From: Sphingobacteriales bacterium
Lineage (GTDB): Bacteria > Bacteroidota > Bacteroidia > Chitinophagales > Chitinophagaceae
Direction: 5' to 3'
NCBI GenBank assembly: GCA_016200915.1
Contig: JACQDV010000002.1
Location: 1-64,000, forward strand
Length of the DNA: 64,000 bases
Shown: one piece after another, positions 16,915-27,014 of the stretch
How positions within the stretch are numbered: position 1 is the stretch's first letter
Layout: the number at the start of each line of letters is the position of its first letter
Position numbers and translations under genes: made by a program
Notes under the pieces: model-generated
What the model was told of the DNA's origin: nothing
The model's input: the letters and a program-made list of their open reading frames with translations, nothing else
Databases searched by the model: none

Positions 16915-17640
16915 ATGAATCATTTTAAAAAATTATCAGTCATCATTCCGGTGTACAATGAAGCGGCAACTGTTGAGGTATTACTTGACAGGGTAGCTGA
17001 AGTGGTGTTGAAAAACAACATAGAAAAGGAAATGGTGATTGTGAATGATTGCAGTACAGATAATACAAAACAGGTAGTGGGACAATACATCCAAAAAAAT
17101 CCTCACTTACAAATACGGTTGTTCAGCCATGAAGTAAATAAAGGAAAAGGAGCAGCACTGCACACAGGCATTAAAGAAGCTACTGGCGAATATATTATTG
17201 TGCAGGATGCAGATCTTGAATACGATCCCAATGATTATAATCAATTATTAGAACCGGTTTTAAAAGGAGCCGCGGATGTAGTATTCGGATCAAGATTTAT
17301 GGGCAGTAAACCGCATCGTGTTTTATTGTTTTATCACTACATGGCTAACCGTTCTCTTACATTCTTATCCAATCTTTTTACCAACCTCAATCTTACTGAT
17401 ATGGAAACCTGCTACAAATTATTTGATGCAGGCATGCTTAAATCACTTACACTAAAAGAAAAACGTTTTGGCTTTGAACCGGAAGTTACTGCCAAAATAT
17501 CCCGTATAAAAAAAGTCCGCATTTATGAAGTAGGCATCTCCTATTATGGCCGTACTTACGATGAGGGTAAGAAGATCAACTGGAAAGATGGTCTTAAGGC
17601 AATTTGGTGCATTTTAAAATATAATATCTGGTCCAGGTGA
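16915..17640 (+). CDS. Family 2 glycosyltransferase (polyprenol-phosphate mannose/glucose synthase type)
   Basis: 241 residues. The GT-A fold is evident from VIIPVYNEAATVEVLL, VNDCSTDNT, NKGKGAALHTGI and the metal-binding QDADLEYDP; the middle region (DMETCYKLF, RFGFEPEV) matches the DPM1-like subgroup. No membrane helices are present. It would move a sugar from a nucleotide donor to a polyprenyl phosphate, providing substrate for the membrane GT-C-like protein encoded 41 nt upstream. Confidence 0.88.
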   Translation: MNHFKKLSVIIPVYNEAATVEVLLDRVAEVVLKNNIEKEMVIVNDCSTDNTKQVVGQYIQKNPHLQIRLFSHEVNKGKGAALHTGIKEATGEYIIVQDADLEYDPNDYNQLLEPVLKGAADVVFGSRFMGSKPHRVLLFYHYMANRSLTFLSNLFTNLNLTDMETCYKLFDAGMLKSLTLKEKRFGFEPEVTAKISRIKKVRIYEVGISYYGRTYDEGKKINWKDGLKAIWCILKYNIWSR

Positions 17641-17753
17641 TACTCATAGGTTGTATAAACCGCTCGTCAAAAAAATCATCATTTGTTCTGTTTTTAACGA
17701 TTTTTCCCTGAAAAAATAAAGAATCTTGCAATAATTATAAACTAGCTACCAAC

Positions 17754-19958
17754 GTGAGATTTTTTTTAATACTGCTACTCTGCTGTCCCCTGTTTGTTTT
17801 GTCGCAAGGCACTTCTGCCTTTCAAAAAGATTATCAGCTTCATATTACAAAAACGAATACACCCGTAAAAATTGATGGTGAGTTAAATGATGCTATTTGG
17901 GCTACTGCTGAAAAAACTTCTGACTTCTGGAGAAAGTATCCAACCGATGGAGGACGACCTAAAAAGAACACCATTGCACAGGTAGCGTTTGATGATAAAT
18001 TTTTTTACGTTGGTTTTACTGTTTTTGATTCAGGCAAAGCATTAATCACCAGCTTAAAAAGAGATGTGGGTCATGATAGCAACGATGGTGTTGCTTTGAT
18101 TCTTGATCCGCTTAATGAAAAAGCAAATGGTTTCTTCTTTGTAGTGAATGCATACAATGCCCAGTCAGAAGATCAGTTAAGTCCGGGTACCCAGGTAACA
18201 TTTAACTGGGACAATAAATGGTATTCAGCTACTAAAAGATATACTGACAGATGGACTGCTGAGTTTGCTATTCCATTAAAAACATTGCGATACAGTGCAG
18301 ATAAAAAAATTTGGGGAATAAATTTTTTAAGAATATCAGCTAAAGACAATGAATATTCCTGCTGGACAAAAGTTCCCGTAAATTTTCGTAGTTACGATTT
18401 AGGATATACAGGCGCTTTGATATGGAATGAAACTCCACCTCCTGCCGGAACCAATATTTCTGTTCTGCCTTACATAACAGCAGATGTACAATCGGATAAA
18501 GAAAATGGAAAGGGTACTAAAACAAGTGCCAATGCAGGCTTTGACAGTAAGATTGCATTAAATTCTTCACTGAATCTCGATCTGACAGTCAATCCTGATT
18601 TTTCACAGGTAGAAGTAGATCAGCAAGTGACGAACTTAACCCGTTTCAATATTTTCTTCCCCGAAAAAAGAGGATTCTTTTTAGAAAATTCTGATCTCTA
18701 TTCAGCTTATGGAATAGATCCTATTCGTCCATTTTATTCAAGGAGGATTGGATTAGATAAAAATGGTAACCGCATCCCTATTTTATTTGGTGCAAGGTTA
18801 ACAGGTAATATCACCAAGAGTACACGTATTGGAATAATGAATATGCAAACAGGAAGAAAAGGTGATTACGATCCTGAAAATTATACTGCTGTTTCTATTA
18901 ATCAAAAAGTATTTAAACGCTCTGTCATTCGTGGATTATTTTTAAACCGGCAGGCTTCATTAACAGATGCGGAAAAAAAGGCTGATCCATTAAGTGAATA
19001 CGGAAGAAATGCAGGAACTGAGTTTTCCTACACCAATGAAAAAGGAACCTGGAATGGATGGGGTGCCTATCATCAGTCGTTTAAACCAGGCATAAGTGAT
19101 AAAGATAAATACCTGGAAGCAGGTGGCTCTTACAACGGAAGAAATTTCAGTTTAACTATCGATCTTGTTTCATTAGGCACCAATTATTATACCGACATGG
19201 GCTATGTGCAACGGATAGAAAACTATGATGCTGTAAGGGATACTGTAATAAGAGTTGGGTTTAAGCATGCCTTCACCAATGCTATGTATAAAATTTTCCC
19301 GAAAAAAGGGCCTATTAACACTCACACTTTACTCGTTGAAAATTACGTGGTATTTAATCCAAACAATACTTTTAATGAAAGAAACACCAGTCTTACTTAT
19401 AATGCTCAATTCAACAGTACGGCCTCTATCTTTACTTCAATCAATAACAATAGTGTAGATCTTCTGTTTCCAACAGCGTTTACAGATAAAACGCCTTTAC
19501 CTATAGGGAAATATAGTTATACCAATATTTATGCTGAATATGATTCGGATTTCAGAAAGAAGCTTAGCTGGTTTATTGGCGGGTCTGCCGGTGAGTTCTA
19601 TAATGGCACTACACAGCAAGCATCTGTTGGTTTAAATTTCAGAAGTATTCCACACGTAAATATTGGCATCAAGGCTAATTATTATAAACTCAAATTTCCT
19701 GACCCGCATGGTTCTACGGAATTATTTCTTGTTTCACCAAAAATTGAAATCAATTTCAGTACGAAAATATTCTGGACTACCTTCCTGCAATACTATACAC
19801 AGGGGAACAACTTTAATATCAACAGTCGTTTTCAATGGAGATATAAACCAATGAGTGATCTGTTTCTTGTTTATACCGATAATTATTTTACTGATCCTTT
19901 ATTCAGGAATAAAAACAGGGCTGTGGTGCTGAAGATGAACTACTGGCTGAATTTATAA
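17754..19958 (+). CDS. DUF5916 outer-membrane protein with N-terminal CBM9-like domain
   Basis: 734 residues from a GTG start that begins directly with a signal peptide (hydrophobic core, LFVLSQG). Residues about 30-215 look like a CBM9-type beta-sandwich (KIDGELNDAIWATAE and FYVGFTVFDS); the remainder alternates short beta strands and turns like a large beta-barrel, matching the DUF5916 C-terminal domain. Such proteins are common in Bacteroidota envelopes; the substrate is unknown. It is convergent with a methyltransferase gene 15 nt away. Confidence 0.78.
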   Translation: MRFFLILLLCCPLFVLSQGTSAFQKDYQLHITKTNTPVKIDGELNDAIWATAEKTSDFWRKYPTDGGRPKKNTIAQVAFDDKFFYVGFTVFDSGKALITSLKRDVGHDSNDGVALILDPLNEKANGFFFVVNAYNAQSEDQLSPGTQVTFNWDNKWYSATKRYTDRWTAEFAIPLKTLRYSADKKIWGINFLRISAKDNEYSCWTKVPVNFRSYDLGYTGALIWNETPPPAGTNISVLPYITADVQSDKENGKGTKTSANAGFDSKIALNSSLNLDLTVNPDFSQVEVDQQVTNLTRFNIFFPEKRGFFLENSDLYSAYGIDPIRPFYSRRIGLDKNGNRIPILFGARLTGNITKSTRIGIMNMQTGRKGDYDPENYTAVSINQKVFKRSVIRGLFLNRQASLTDAEKKADPLSEYGRNAGTEFSYTNEKGTWNGWGAYHQSFKPGISDKDKYLEAGGSYNGRNFSLTIDLVSLGTNYYTDMGYVQRIENYDAVRDTVIRVGFKHAFTNAMYKIFPKKGPINTHTLLVENYVVFNPNNTFNERNTSLTYNAQFNSTASIFTSINNNSVDLLFPTAFTDKTPLPIGKYSYTNIYAEYDSDFRKKLSWFIGGSAGEFYNGTTQQASVGLNFRSIPHVNIGIKANYYKLKFPDPHGSTELFLVSPKIEINFSTKIFWTTFLQYYTQGNNFNINSRFQWRYKPMSDLFLVYTDNYFTDPLFRNKNRAVVLKMNYWLNL

Positions 19959-19973
19959 AGCCGGGCAAGGCTG

Positions 19974-20807
19974 TTATCTTTTATGAGCAATAAAATTTAT
20001 TCCAAAGAAAAAATACTTCCGGAGAAAGGGATTATTAATACGCTGTTCTTTACCCGCAAGTTGTTCCGCATTATTTTTATTATACATAAATGGCAAATAG
20101 TATCGGATATATTGAACAGATTTTTCATCCGGTTCAAAAGAAGCGGTTTTAAGAAGTCTTTTCCATTTATCAAAAGGGCGGATATTTTCGTTTCCCATAA
20201 TTACTTCCCGCTGTAATTTCTCATCAAATGTTTTAATGATTCTGATCCCGCCTCTTTGTTTATATAATTTTGCCCGTTGAATAATGTTGCCGCCATTTTC
20301 CTCAATTACTATCAGCATCCCTCCGGGTTTTAAAGTTGTCCATAAAATTTCCAACGCCTTGTCAATTGGTTCAAGATGATGAAGGGTGTCCTGCACAATA
20401 ATAATATCAACAGAATTTTTCTGTAGTTTATTTTCGTAAATATCTTCATAATCTGCACAAAATAAATTGCTGTTACCAAACTGGTTCCAGTAACTGCGCC
20501 GCTTTTCTATTAAGGGGAAATAATATTCAAGTGTTGATCCATAACTTGCAAGTCCGTTCATTGCCAGGAAAAAAGCAGTTGTGCCGAAACCACAGCCACA
20601 ATCCCAAATTACCGGCTTTTTATTATGAGTTTCTACATACCGGTTAAAAGTGCCATCTATATATTTTAATCTTTGTAAAAAATAGTTTTTACGAAACCCA
20701 AATTTTTTATTGCTGGTCAAAAATTTATAGTAATCCTGCAGTTCAGGTAAGTTCTTTAATTCTTCAATAAATAAATTAAAAAAAACATCCGGGGACATAT
20801 TATGCAA
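19974..20807 (-). CDS. Class I SAM-dependent methyltransferase
   Basis: 277 residues. Motif I is IWDCGCGFGTTAFFLAMNG, the acidic motif II lies in the strand before YYFPLIEKRR, and the post-motifs are VDIIIVQDTLHHLEP and LKPGGMLIVIEE. The C-terminal half has an aromatic/basic region (KSVQYIRYYLPF) that may bind a substrate. The fold is certain, the substrate unknown: small molecule or glycan are both possible. It stands alone after a 412-bp gap. Confidence 0.8.
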   Translation of the reverse strand: MHNMSPDVFFNLFIEELKNLPELQDYYKFLTSNKKFGFRKNYFLQRLKYIDGTFNRYVETHNKKPVIWDCGCGFGTTAFFLAMNGLASYGSTLEYYFPLIEKRRSYWNQFGNSNLFCADYEDIYENKLQKNSVDIIIVQDTLHHLEPIDKALEILWTTLKPGGMLIVIEENGGNIIQRAKLYKQRGGIRIIKTFDEKLQREVIMGNENIRPFDKWKRLLKTASFEPDEKSVQYIRYYLPFMYNKNNAEQLAGKEQRINNPFLRKYFFFGINFIAHKR

Positions 20808-20989
20808 AATACAGCATAATCACAACATTATCTAAACTCCGGATTATAAAATGATCAGAATGAAGATACATTTGGTATCTGTATTTTTTTCCGCAACCAG
20901 AAAGGTTTACTTCCAAACGATTTCTTATACCAGTAATAGTTTATAGAGTTAATATACCTGCGTATCCTGCATAAATTCAACACATGAAA

Positions 20990-21073
20990 CTATAATCTGC
21001 TTAATGCTATTAAAAACACCAGTGAAATATACAATGCTAAAAACATGAGGTTACAAACAATTGTCTTTTTCAT
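20990..21073 (-). CDS. Possible 27-residue membrane peptide
   Basis: The peptide begins MKKTIVCNLMFLALYISLVF and is a basic start followed by one hydrophobic helix. It lies inside the 412-bp gap 20808-21219, which otherwise holds only a terminator and unassigned DNA. No clear ribosome site or promoter is seen. Equally, it could be the decayed start of a larger gene with a signal peptide. Confidence 0.25.
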   Translation of the reverse strand: MKKTIVCNLMFLALYISLVFLIALSRL

Positions 21074-21165
21074 AGGGTTGATTTTAATGATTATACAGTC
21101 AAAATGATGCCAGATGATTTAACCGGCTATTGAATTTTTACGATGCCTGCATGTTTTTTCAACAA

Positions 21166-21194
21166 AAAACCGCTGTAAAATATACAGCGGTTTT
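21166..21194 (-). terminator. Terminator of the VPS10/Asp-box gene
   Basis: A perfect 12-bp stem (AAAACCGCTGTA / TACAGCGGTTTT) with a 5-nt loop lies 26 nt after the stop of the minus-strand gene that ends at 21220. On the minus strand it runs into a T-rich stretch. The stem could also work in the plus direction. Confidence 0.8.
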
Positions 21195-21219
21195 CGTTGT
21201 TATAATTTGCAAGATTGGA

Positions 21220-24200
21220 TTAATCAGCCTTCAATCCAATCACCGGCAATGTTTTATCTCTTATCAATTGGTTTAATTTGGGTACATCATCGGTTAATAC
21301 CGCTTTGTATTTAGCAATTTCCGCATCAATCAATCCGGAAGTAACGGCGTATGATTCCTTTACCTGTTTGCTTGGAGCACCATTCCCTGCTGAAGCATTA
21401 CCAAATATATTGCTCAGCTTATCGTCTAAGCGAATTGGATAATTTAATACATCCTGACCACTCTTAGCTTTGGTTTGATGCAATGCTTCTTCCACTGCAG
21501 TCAGTTTTTTATTAATCGCTTCCACTGATTCCTTTACTTCCTTTGGACATTCTTTACCCAATCTTGCAGTAAAACCGTTCATCTGGTCTCTGAGTGTTTT
21601 AATATTCTTTAGCGTCTTGATAGTTTCACTAAATTTATCACGAATGGTAATGAGCATGTTGAACTGGTCTTCATATTCAGCTTGTGTTACATTATAATTC
21701 GGATCAGCTTTTACTGTAAAGGGAACTTCTGCAGAGTCTTTGCCTGAAATAAATTTTGCATAGTATGTTCCCGGGGCAGCTAAAATGCCATCCACATCAC
21801 CATTCCATAAAATCATTCCTTCTGGTGCTTTTTCTGCATCCGGGTAATTCAAATTCCATACAAACTGGTTTAATCCTTTATTTACTGTTACCTTATCATC
21901 TTTTGAATCGGTACTGAATGTTTTTATCAATGCATGATTCTTATCCATCACTTTAACAGTTAGTTTGGTTGAATCATTTACTTCTTTCATATAGAATGGA
22001 ATAACGGCACCTTTAGGAGGGTTTTGCCCAACATTTTTTCCTCCACCTGCTCCACCGCCACCAAAGAATCCACCTCCCTGCATACGATAACTGGCATCCG
22101 GTGTAAATACATGCAGATTTTTATTGGCAATTTCGTTGGTTGACTGCTGCAATGCACTCAAATCATCCAGGATATAAATACTTCTTCCTTGAGTACCTAC
22201 GATCAGATCATTATTCTTAATGTATAAGTCAGTAACAGGTACCATTGGCAAATTCAACTGAAATGATTTCCAGTTAGCTCCATCATCATAACTGATGTAC
22301 ATACCAAATTCTGTTCCTGCATATAAAATTCCCTGTTTCTTCCTGTCAGCTCTTAATGCCCTGGTAAAATGCATGCGATTGATACCTGCATCAATTCGTT
22401 TCCATGTTTTACCATAGTCTTCTGTTTTATAGATGTATGGTGTATAATCATCCAGTTTATATCTTGTACCTACAAAATAAGCAGCACCTTTTTTAAATGG
22501 ATCAGGCTCCACGCAATTCCACATCATCCACTGCGGACAATCTTTGGGTGTAACATTCTCCCAGTTCTTACCGCCATCTTTACTTACATTAATCAATCCA
22601 TCATCACTGCCACTCCATAATAAATCTTTTTCATATTCACTTTCTGTTGCTGTGAAAATGGTGCAATAATATTCCACACCGGTGTTGTCTTTTGTAATTG
22701 GGCCACCGCTGGATGTTTGTCTTGATTTATCATTGGTAGTTAAATCAGGGCTGATCATTTCCCAGCTCTTTCCTTCATTTTCCGTAACAAATAAATGGTT
22801 ACCTGCGGCATATAATTTTTTTGGATTATGCGGAGAATAGAAGATAGGATAGTTCCACTGGAAACGATATTTCTGTACATCTGCTCCTGCTCCTATACCA
22901 TCATCAGGCCATACATTGATCAGTTTAAATTCATTTGTTTTATGATCAATTCTTGCAAGGAAGCCCATATAACTACCACCATAAGTAATATCAGGATTTA
23001 ATGGATCAGCTACTACATAACCACTTTCACCGCCAGCAGCATTCTGAAAATCGTTTTGTGTAATAGCATTACCATAAGAGCGGGAACGAATGCGGAAGGC
23101 ACTGTTATCCTGCTGACCACCAAGAATACGATAAGGAAATGCATTATCTGTACTTAACCGGTAAACCTGTACCGTTGGTTGATTAAGATACGTACTCCAG
23201 TTGGCAGTTGCATCAAAACTAATTTGTGCACCACCATCATCTGAAATGATCATACGGTTGCCATCTTCAGGATCGATCCACATATCATGATGATCTCCGT
23301 GTGGAGCATTAGTACCTTTAAATGTTTTACCGCCATCGCTGCTGATCATTAAACTAACATTGGGACAATACACTTTATTTTCATTCTTAGGATCAACAAA
23401 TACTCTTGAATAATACCATGCTCTTTGACGGATATTATTATCATTGCTGGCCTGTGTCCATGTTTCACCTGCATCATTACTTACAAACAATCCGCCTTTT
23501 TCATTTTCAATCAACGCATACACTTTATCCGTATTAGAAGGAGCAACACTTACGCCAACAATTCCCCATGTTCCTTTTGGTAATCCTTTGCTCGTTGAAA
23601 TATTCTTCCATGTTTCGCCACCATCGGTACTCTTCCACAATCCGCTGCCATCACCACCACTTTCCATACTATTAGGAGTACGAATCACTCTCCATGTTCC
23701 TGCATACAATACAGATGGATTACCTGGTTCCATTATTAAATCACAAGCACCGGTTTGATTATTGACAAACAAAACCTGCTTCCAGCTTTTACCACCATTT
23801 TCTGTTTTATAAATACCACGATCATTGTTAGGTCCGAATAGATGTCCCATTACCGCCACCCATGCAATATCAGGATTGCGTGGATGCACTACAATCTTTA
23901 CAATATGCCGTCCATCTTTTATTCCAATATTTTTCCAGCTACGGCCACCATCTTCGCTTCGCCACATACCATTCAAGCCTTCACTAACATTACCACGTAA
24001 TGTCGCTTCTCCTTCTCCAACATAGATCACAGATTCGTCACTTGGAGCAACAGCTACTGAGCCAATTGAACCACCAAAATATTTATCACTGATGTTGGTC
24101 CAGTTGCTACCACCGTCCATTGTTTTCCAAACACCACCACCCGTTCCACCGAAATAGAAAGTGTTTTTGTTTTTGTAACTGCCCGCAACAGCGCCACTTC

Positions 24201-24354
24201 TTCCACCACGGAAAGGACCGATCAAACGGTATTTTAATTTACCAACGATGGCTTCTTTGTCATCTGCGGGAGCTGGTGCTACTGTTTTTGTTTTTTGGGA
24301 AAATGAATTGAATGCAATGCTTATGCTAATAAGCAGGAAAGAAAGTTTTCTCAT
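21220..24354 (-). CDS. VPS10/sortilin-like protein with Asp-box repeats (first paralogue)
   Basis: 1044 residues with a signal peptide (MRKLSFLLISISIAFNSFSQ). Many Asp-box (BNR) turns are visible, such as TMDGGSNW, SEDGGRSW, TENGGKSW, STDGGETW and SNDAGETW, building one or two large beta-propellers up to about residue 740. A Gly-rich linker (GGGFFGGGGAGGG), a beta-sandwich-like domain and a helical C-terminal region follow. There is no type IX secretion tail. Bacteroidota relatives are often annotated as glycosyl hydrolase or VPS10 proteins, but Asp boxes alone do not prove enzymatic activity. It shares architecture with the gene at 27015-30089, and a GH31 enzyme lies between them. Confidence 0.82.
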   Translation of the reverse strand: MRKLSFLLISISIAFNSFSQKTKTVAPAPADDKEAIVGKLKYRLIGPFRGGRSGAVAGSYKNKNTFYFGGTGGGVWKTMDGGSNWTNISDKYFGGSIGSVAVAPSDESVIYVGEGEATLRGNVSEGLNGMWRSEDGGRSWKNIGIKDGRHIVKIVVHPRNPDIAWVAVMGHLFGPNNDRGIYKTENGGKSWKQVLFVNNQTGACDLIMEPGNPSVLYAGTWRVIRTPNSMESGGDGSGLWKSTDGGETWKNISTSKGLPKGTWGIVGVSVAPSNTDKVYALIENEKGGLFVSNDAGETWTQASNDNNIRQRAWYYSRVFVDPKNENKVYCPNVSLMISSDGGKTFKGTNAPHGDHHDMWIDPEDGNRMIISDDGGAQISFDATANWSTYLNQPTVQVYRLSTDNAFPYRILGGQQDNSAFRIRSRSYGNAITQNDFQNAAGGESGYVVADPLNPDITYGGSYMGFLARIDHKTNEFKLINVWPDDGIGAGADVQKYRFQWNYPIFYSPHNPKKLYAAGNHLFVTENEGKSWEMISPDLTTNDKSRQTSSGGPITKDNTGVEYYCTIFTATESEYEKDLLWSGSDDGLINVSKDGGKNWENVTPKDCPQWMMWNCVEPDPFKKGAAYFVGTRYKLDDYTPYIYKTEDYGKTWKRIDAGINRMHFTRALRADRKKQGILYAGTEFGMYISYDDGANWKSFQLNLPMVPVTDLYIKNNDLIVGTQGRSIYILDDLSALQQSTNEIANKNLHVFTPDASYRMQGGGFFGGGGAGGGKNVGQNPPKGAVIPFYMKEVNDSTKLTVKVMDKNHALIKTFSTDSKDDKVTVNKGLNQFVWNLNYPDAEKAPEGMILWNGDVDGILAAPGTYYAKFISGKDSAEVPFTVKADPNYNVTQAEYEDQFNMLITIRDKFSETIKTLKNIKTLRDQMNGFTARLGKECPKEVKESVEAINKKLTAVEEALHQTKAKSGQDVLNYPIRLDDKLSNIFGNASAGNGAPSKQVKESYAVTSGLIDAEIAKYKAVLTDDVPKLNQLIRDKTLPVIGLKAD

Positions 24355-24433
24355 ACAGCATAAAAATTAAGGCTTCAATTTACGAAAAGAAGCCCCATGA
24401 AATACAGCATGAAAAAATAATTGATGAATGGTG

Positions 24434-26893
24434 TTATTTAGACATTTCTATTTGCAGCGGTTTATCTGTAAACTCCAACAATATCAGTACCCCTTTCTTT
24501 TCAAATATGTATATAGCGGCTCCTGGCTTCCACTTTCTAAACCAATCCATTTCTTCGTTAATTATTGGTATTGTTTTACCATTTACTTTAATAATAGCAG
24601 GTTTTGTGTTAATATCTAAAATATAGATTTGTACTTCTCTTTTATTTGGTCTCCCTTTAAATTTCCCACCATTTGATTTTATTTCCAACTTGACCTTCCC
24701 TCCTTTATCCTGCCCACTCATTTGTAATAATTCAAATTGTTTTTTTTCTAATGGCTTATTGGTTAATCCATCATCATCATACATTTCATAATATGTTTTT
24801 TCAGCTGAAGGAAAGTAATGAATAATAAGATCAGATGTGTTGTATTTATCCATTGTATTAAATCCTGAAACCATCGGAACAAAACCACCCTCTTTCATAA
24901 AGAAGGGAATTTCATTAATGGCTGCTGAATCCGTAATCCATTGCCCACCTTCGTAATATTTGTTGCGGACAAAGTCCCACCATTTGCCTTTGGGGAAATA
25001 GATGTCTTTGGTAACAGCCCCTTGTTTAATCACAGGTGCTACCAAAATATTATCACCCCACATAAATTGTTCATCTGCTTTCAGCAAATTAGAATCAGCA
25101 AAACTTTCATAGAACATTGGGCGGACTAACAATTTACCATACTTAGCCTGCTGATAAGCAAGAGTATAATTATATGGAGTAAGATTATACCGCAATTGAA
25201 TTAAATTTCTTGCTATTGATTTCGTTGGTTCATCCCACAATGCGGGTTCGCTGGGAACATCCAATGAACCGGGAGGATTTAAATCTCCCAAGGCATCAGC
25301 ATGCGGACGAAAGATAGGTGTGAATGTTGACAGCTCTAACCAACGGGTGTATAGTTCAGCATCTTTGCTGTAGGCAGTGGTGAATCCACCGGCATCACTA
25401 TGCGTATAAGGAATACCGCTCAGGTTCATTCCCAATATCACCGGCAATTGTGCTTTTAATCCATTCCAGCTTCTGCTGATATCGCCAGTCCATGGAAAGA
25501 TGCTGTATCGTGGACTGCCTGCATAACCGGAGCGGTTCAAATGAAACAATCTTGTATTGGGATGTTCTTTGGTATAATAATCAAACAACATTTTATTCCA
25601 ATAATGACCAAAGATGTTATGCACTTCATCTGCTTTGAATAAGCGTTTAAATCCTAGATCTTTCAGATTGTGATATAAATTGGATGGATGTTTTTCCGGT
25701 TCACCTAAATCTGTCCACCATCCACTTACTCCATTAGCAGTTTGTGTACGATATACTTTTTTAAACCATTCCTGCGCATCTTTACGAAACACATCTACAA
25801 TACCGCCATATCCAAAATAAAAATCAGTCAGGGTATATGGATTACCCAAACTATCAACCGCATGATACTTCAATGATTCGTTATAAGTTCTTGTATTTTT
25901 CAGAATAAATGGTTCAGTGATGATGACTGTTTTTAAATTTTGTTTTCTCCAGTCAGCAATCATCTTTTTGGGATTGGGCCATTTGGTTTTATTTACCCAA
26001 TCTAAATTGCCCAATGTTCTTTGAATACTATCGCCAAACCAAAAGAGATCGAGAATAATTCCATCGGCAGGAAATTGTTCTTCTTTCATTTTTTGAATTA
26101 CTGAATCAGCCTGCGCCTGTGAACGATAGCCAAACCGTGAAATAAAATTTCCCATTGCCCAGCGGGGAGGAATAGGTTGTGTGCCTACGAGTTGCTGATA
26201 ATGCTGTAATATTTCATCTGCATTTTTTCCAAATACAATGTAATAAGTTAACTCACCACTAACGAAAGCCGCTTCCAGTGCATTGGGGTTAGATAAGCCA
26301 ATATCAAAATAACCTTTGGATGGGTTGTCAAAAAAAATTGCATATCCTTTTGAAGACATGATGAACGGAACAGAATAATTCAAATTATCTGCACCATATT
26401 CATAACCATACCAGGGATTATTATACAAAACCAATTTCCTTCCTCTGCGGTTTTGAGGTAATGCTCTCTCTCCTGCCCCATAAAATTGTTCTGTGCTATC
26501 AGCAATCAAAAAAGTTACTCCTTTGTATTGATTATTTAAATAAGCACCGGTAGCAGTTACTTTCGTTCCGTTATTAATATATTCCACTTTAGCTGATGAA
26601 ACATTCAGCGTAATTGTTTTTCCATAAGCAACTGTTTTTATATCTGCTCCTGTAACAACAGGTTTGGCAAGAGATGGTTTTAAAACAACTGCATTGGAAA
26701 TCTGTTCTCCATTCTTCTCATGCCTGTTTTTAATAGTTGTTTTGATGATATAATTGCCGAATGGCTGAAAGGTCCATTCTGTATTCAGCTTGGTTAAAAT
26801 AGTTTTGCTGCCGCTGGTTTTAAATCCATTGATCTGTGCAGCAACAACAATCGTAAACAGTAAAAAAATAATCAGCAGGAAGTTCTTTTTCAT
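24434..26893 (-). CDS. GH31 alpha-glucosidase/alpha-xylosidase family enzyme
   Basis: 819 residues from the ATG at 26893, which begins a signal peptide (MKKNFLLIIFLLFTIVVAAQ). The reading frame is open 54 codons further, but that stretch spans the terminator hairpins of the next gene and is not coding. After a GH31 N-terminal beta-sandwich (GAGERALPQN) comes the TIM barrel with the nucleophile region GWWTDLGEPE (D395) and acid/base region PWTGDISRSW (D471). A C-terminal DUF5110-like domain follows (YEMYDDDGLT). It should hydrolyse alpha-glucosides or alpha-xylosides in the periplasm. The exact linkage cannot be read from the sequence. Confidence 0.9.
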   Translation of the reverse strand: MKKNFLLIIFLLFTIVVAAQINGFKTSGSKTILTKLNTEWTFQPFGNYIIKTTIKNRHEKNGEQISNAVVLKPSLAKPVVTGADIKTVAYGKTITLNVSSAKVEYINNGTKVTATGAYLNNQYKGVTFLIADSTEQFYGAGERALPQNRRGRKLVLYNNPWYGYEYGADNLNYSVPFIMSSKGYAIFFDNPSKGYFDIGLSNPNALEAAFVSGELTYYIVFGKNADEILQHYQQLVGTQPIPPRWAMGNFISRFGYRSQAQADSVIQKMKEEQFPADGIILDLFWFGDSIQRTLGNLDWVNKTKWPNPKKMIADWRKQNLKTVIITEPFILKNTRTYNESLKYHAVDSLGNPYTLTDFYFGYGGIVDVFRKDAQEWFKKVYRTQTANGVSGWWTDLGEPEKHPSNLYHNLKDLGFKRLFKADEVHNIFGHYWNKMLFDYYTKEHPNTRLFHLNRSGYAGSPRYSIFPWTGDISRSWNGLKAQLPVILGMNLSGIPYTHSDAGGFTTAYSKDAELYTRWLELSTFTPIFRPHADALGDLNPPGSLDVPSEPALWDEPTKSIARNLIQLRYNLTPYNYTLAYQQAKYGKLLVRPMFYESFADSNLLKADEQFMWGDNILVAPVIKQGAVTKDIYFPKGKWWDFVRNKYYEGGQWITDSAAINEIPFFMKEGGFVPMVSGFNTMDKYNTSDLIIHYFPSAEKTYYEMYDDDGLTNKPLEKKQFELLQMSGQDKGGKVKLEIKSNGGKFKGRPNKREVQIYILDINTKPAIIKVNGKTIPIINEEMDWFRKWKPGAAIYIFEKKGVLILLEFTDKPLQIEMSK

Positions 26894-26920
26894 AGTACCG
26901 TGTTGAACGTTCAAGTTACA

Positions 26921-26956
26921 AAAAAACAAAAGGTGCTGATGAATTACCAGCACCTT
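26921..26956 (-). terminator. Terminator of the second VPS10/Asp-box gene
   Basis: The 9-bp perfect stem AAGGTGCTG / CAGCACCTT with a 9-nt loop is followed on the minus strand by TTGTTTTTTT, a classic intrinsic terminator. It lies 27-37 nt upstream of the GH31 start, so GH31 needs its own promoter or read-through. Confidence 0.85.
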
Positions 26957-26974
26957 AATAATAAGTTCAACTTT

Positions 26975-27011
26975 CAACAACCTGTCCGACGTTCCGTCTG
27001 ACAGGTTGTTG
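26975..27011 (-). repeat. Second perfect inverted repeat after the VPS10/Asp-box gene
   Basis: CAACAACCTGTC and GACAGGTTGTTG form a 12-bp perfect stem with a 13-nt loop, 4 nt past the stop codon at 27015. It stands in tandem with the terminator at 26921-26956, and may be an additional processing or stabilising hairpin. Confidence 0.7.
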
Positions 27012-27014
27012 AGT

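Noticed and set aside
22369-24311. Plus-strand open frames opposite the VPS10/Asp-box gene
   Set aside because: They are antisense shadows of a strongly coding minus-strand gene, with no family resemblance and no promoter.
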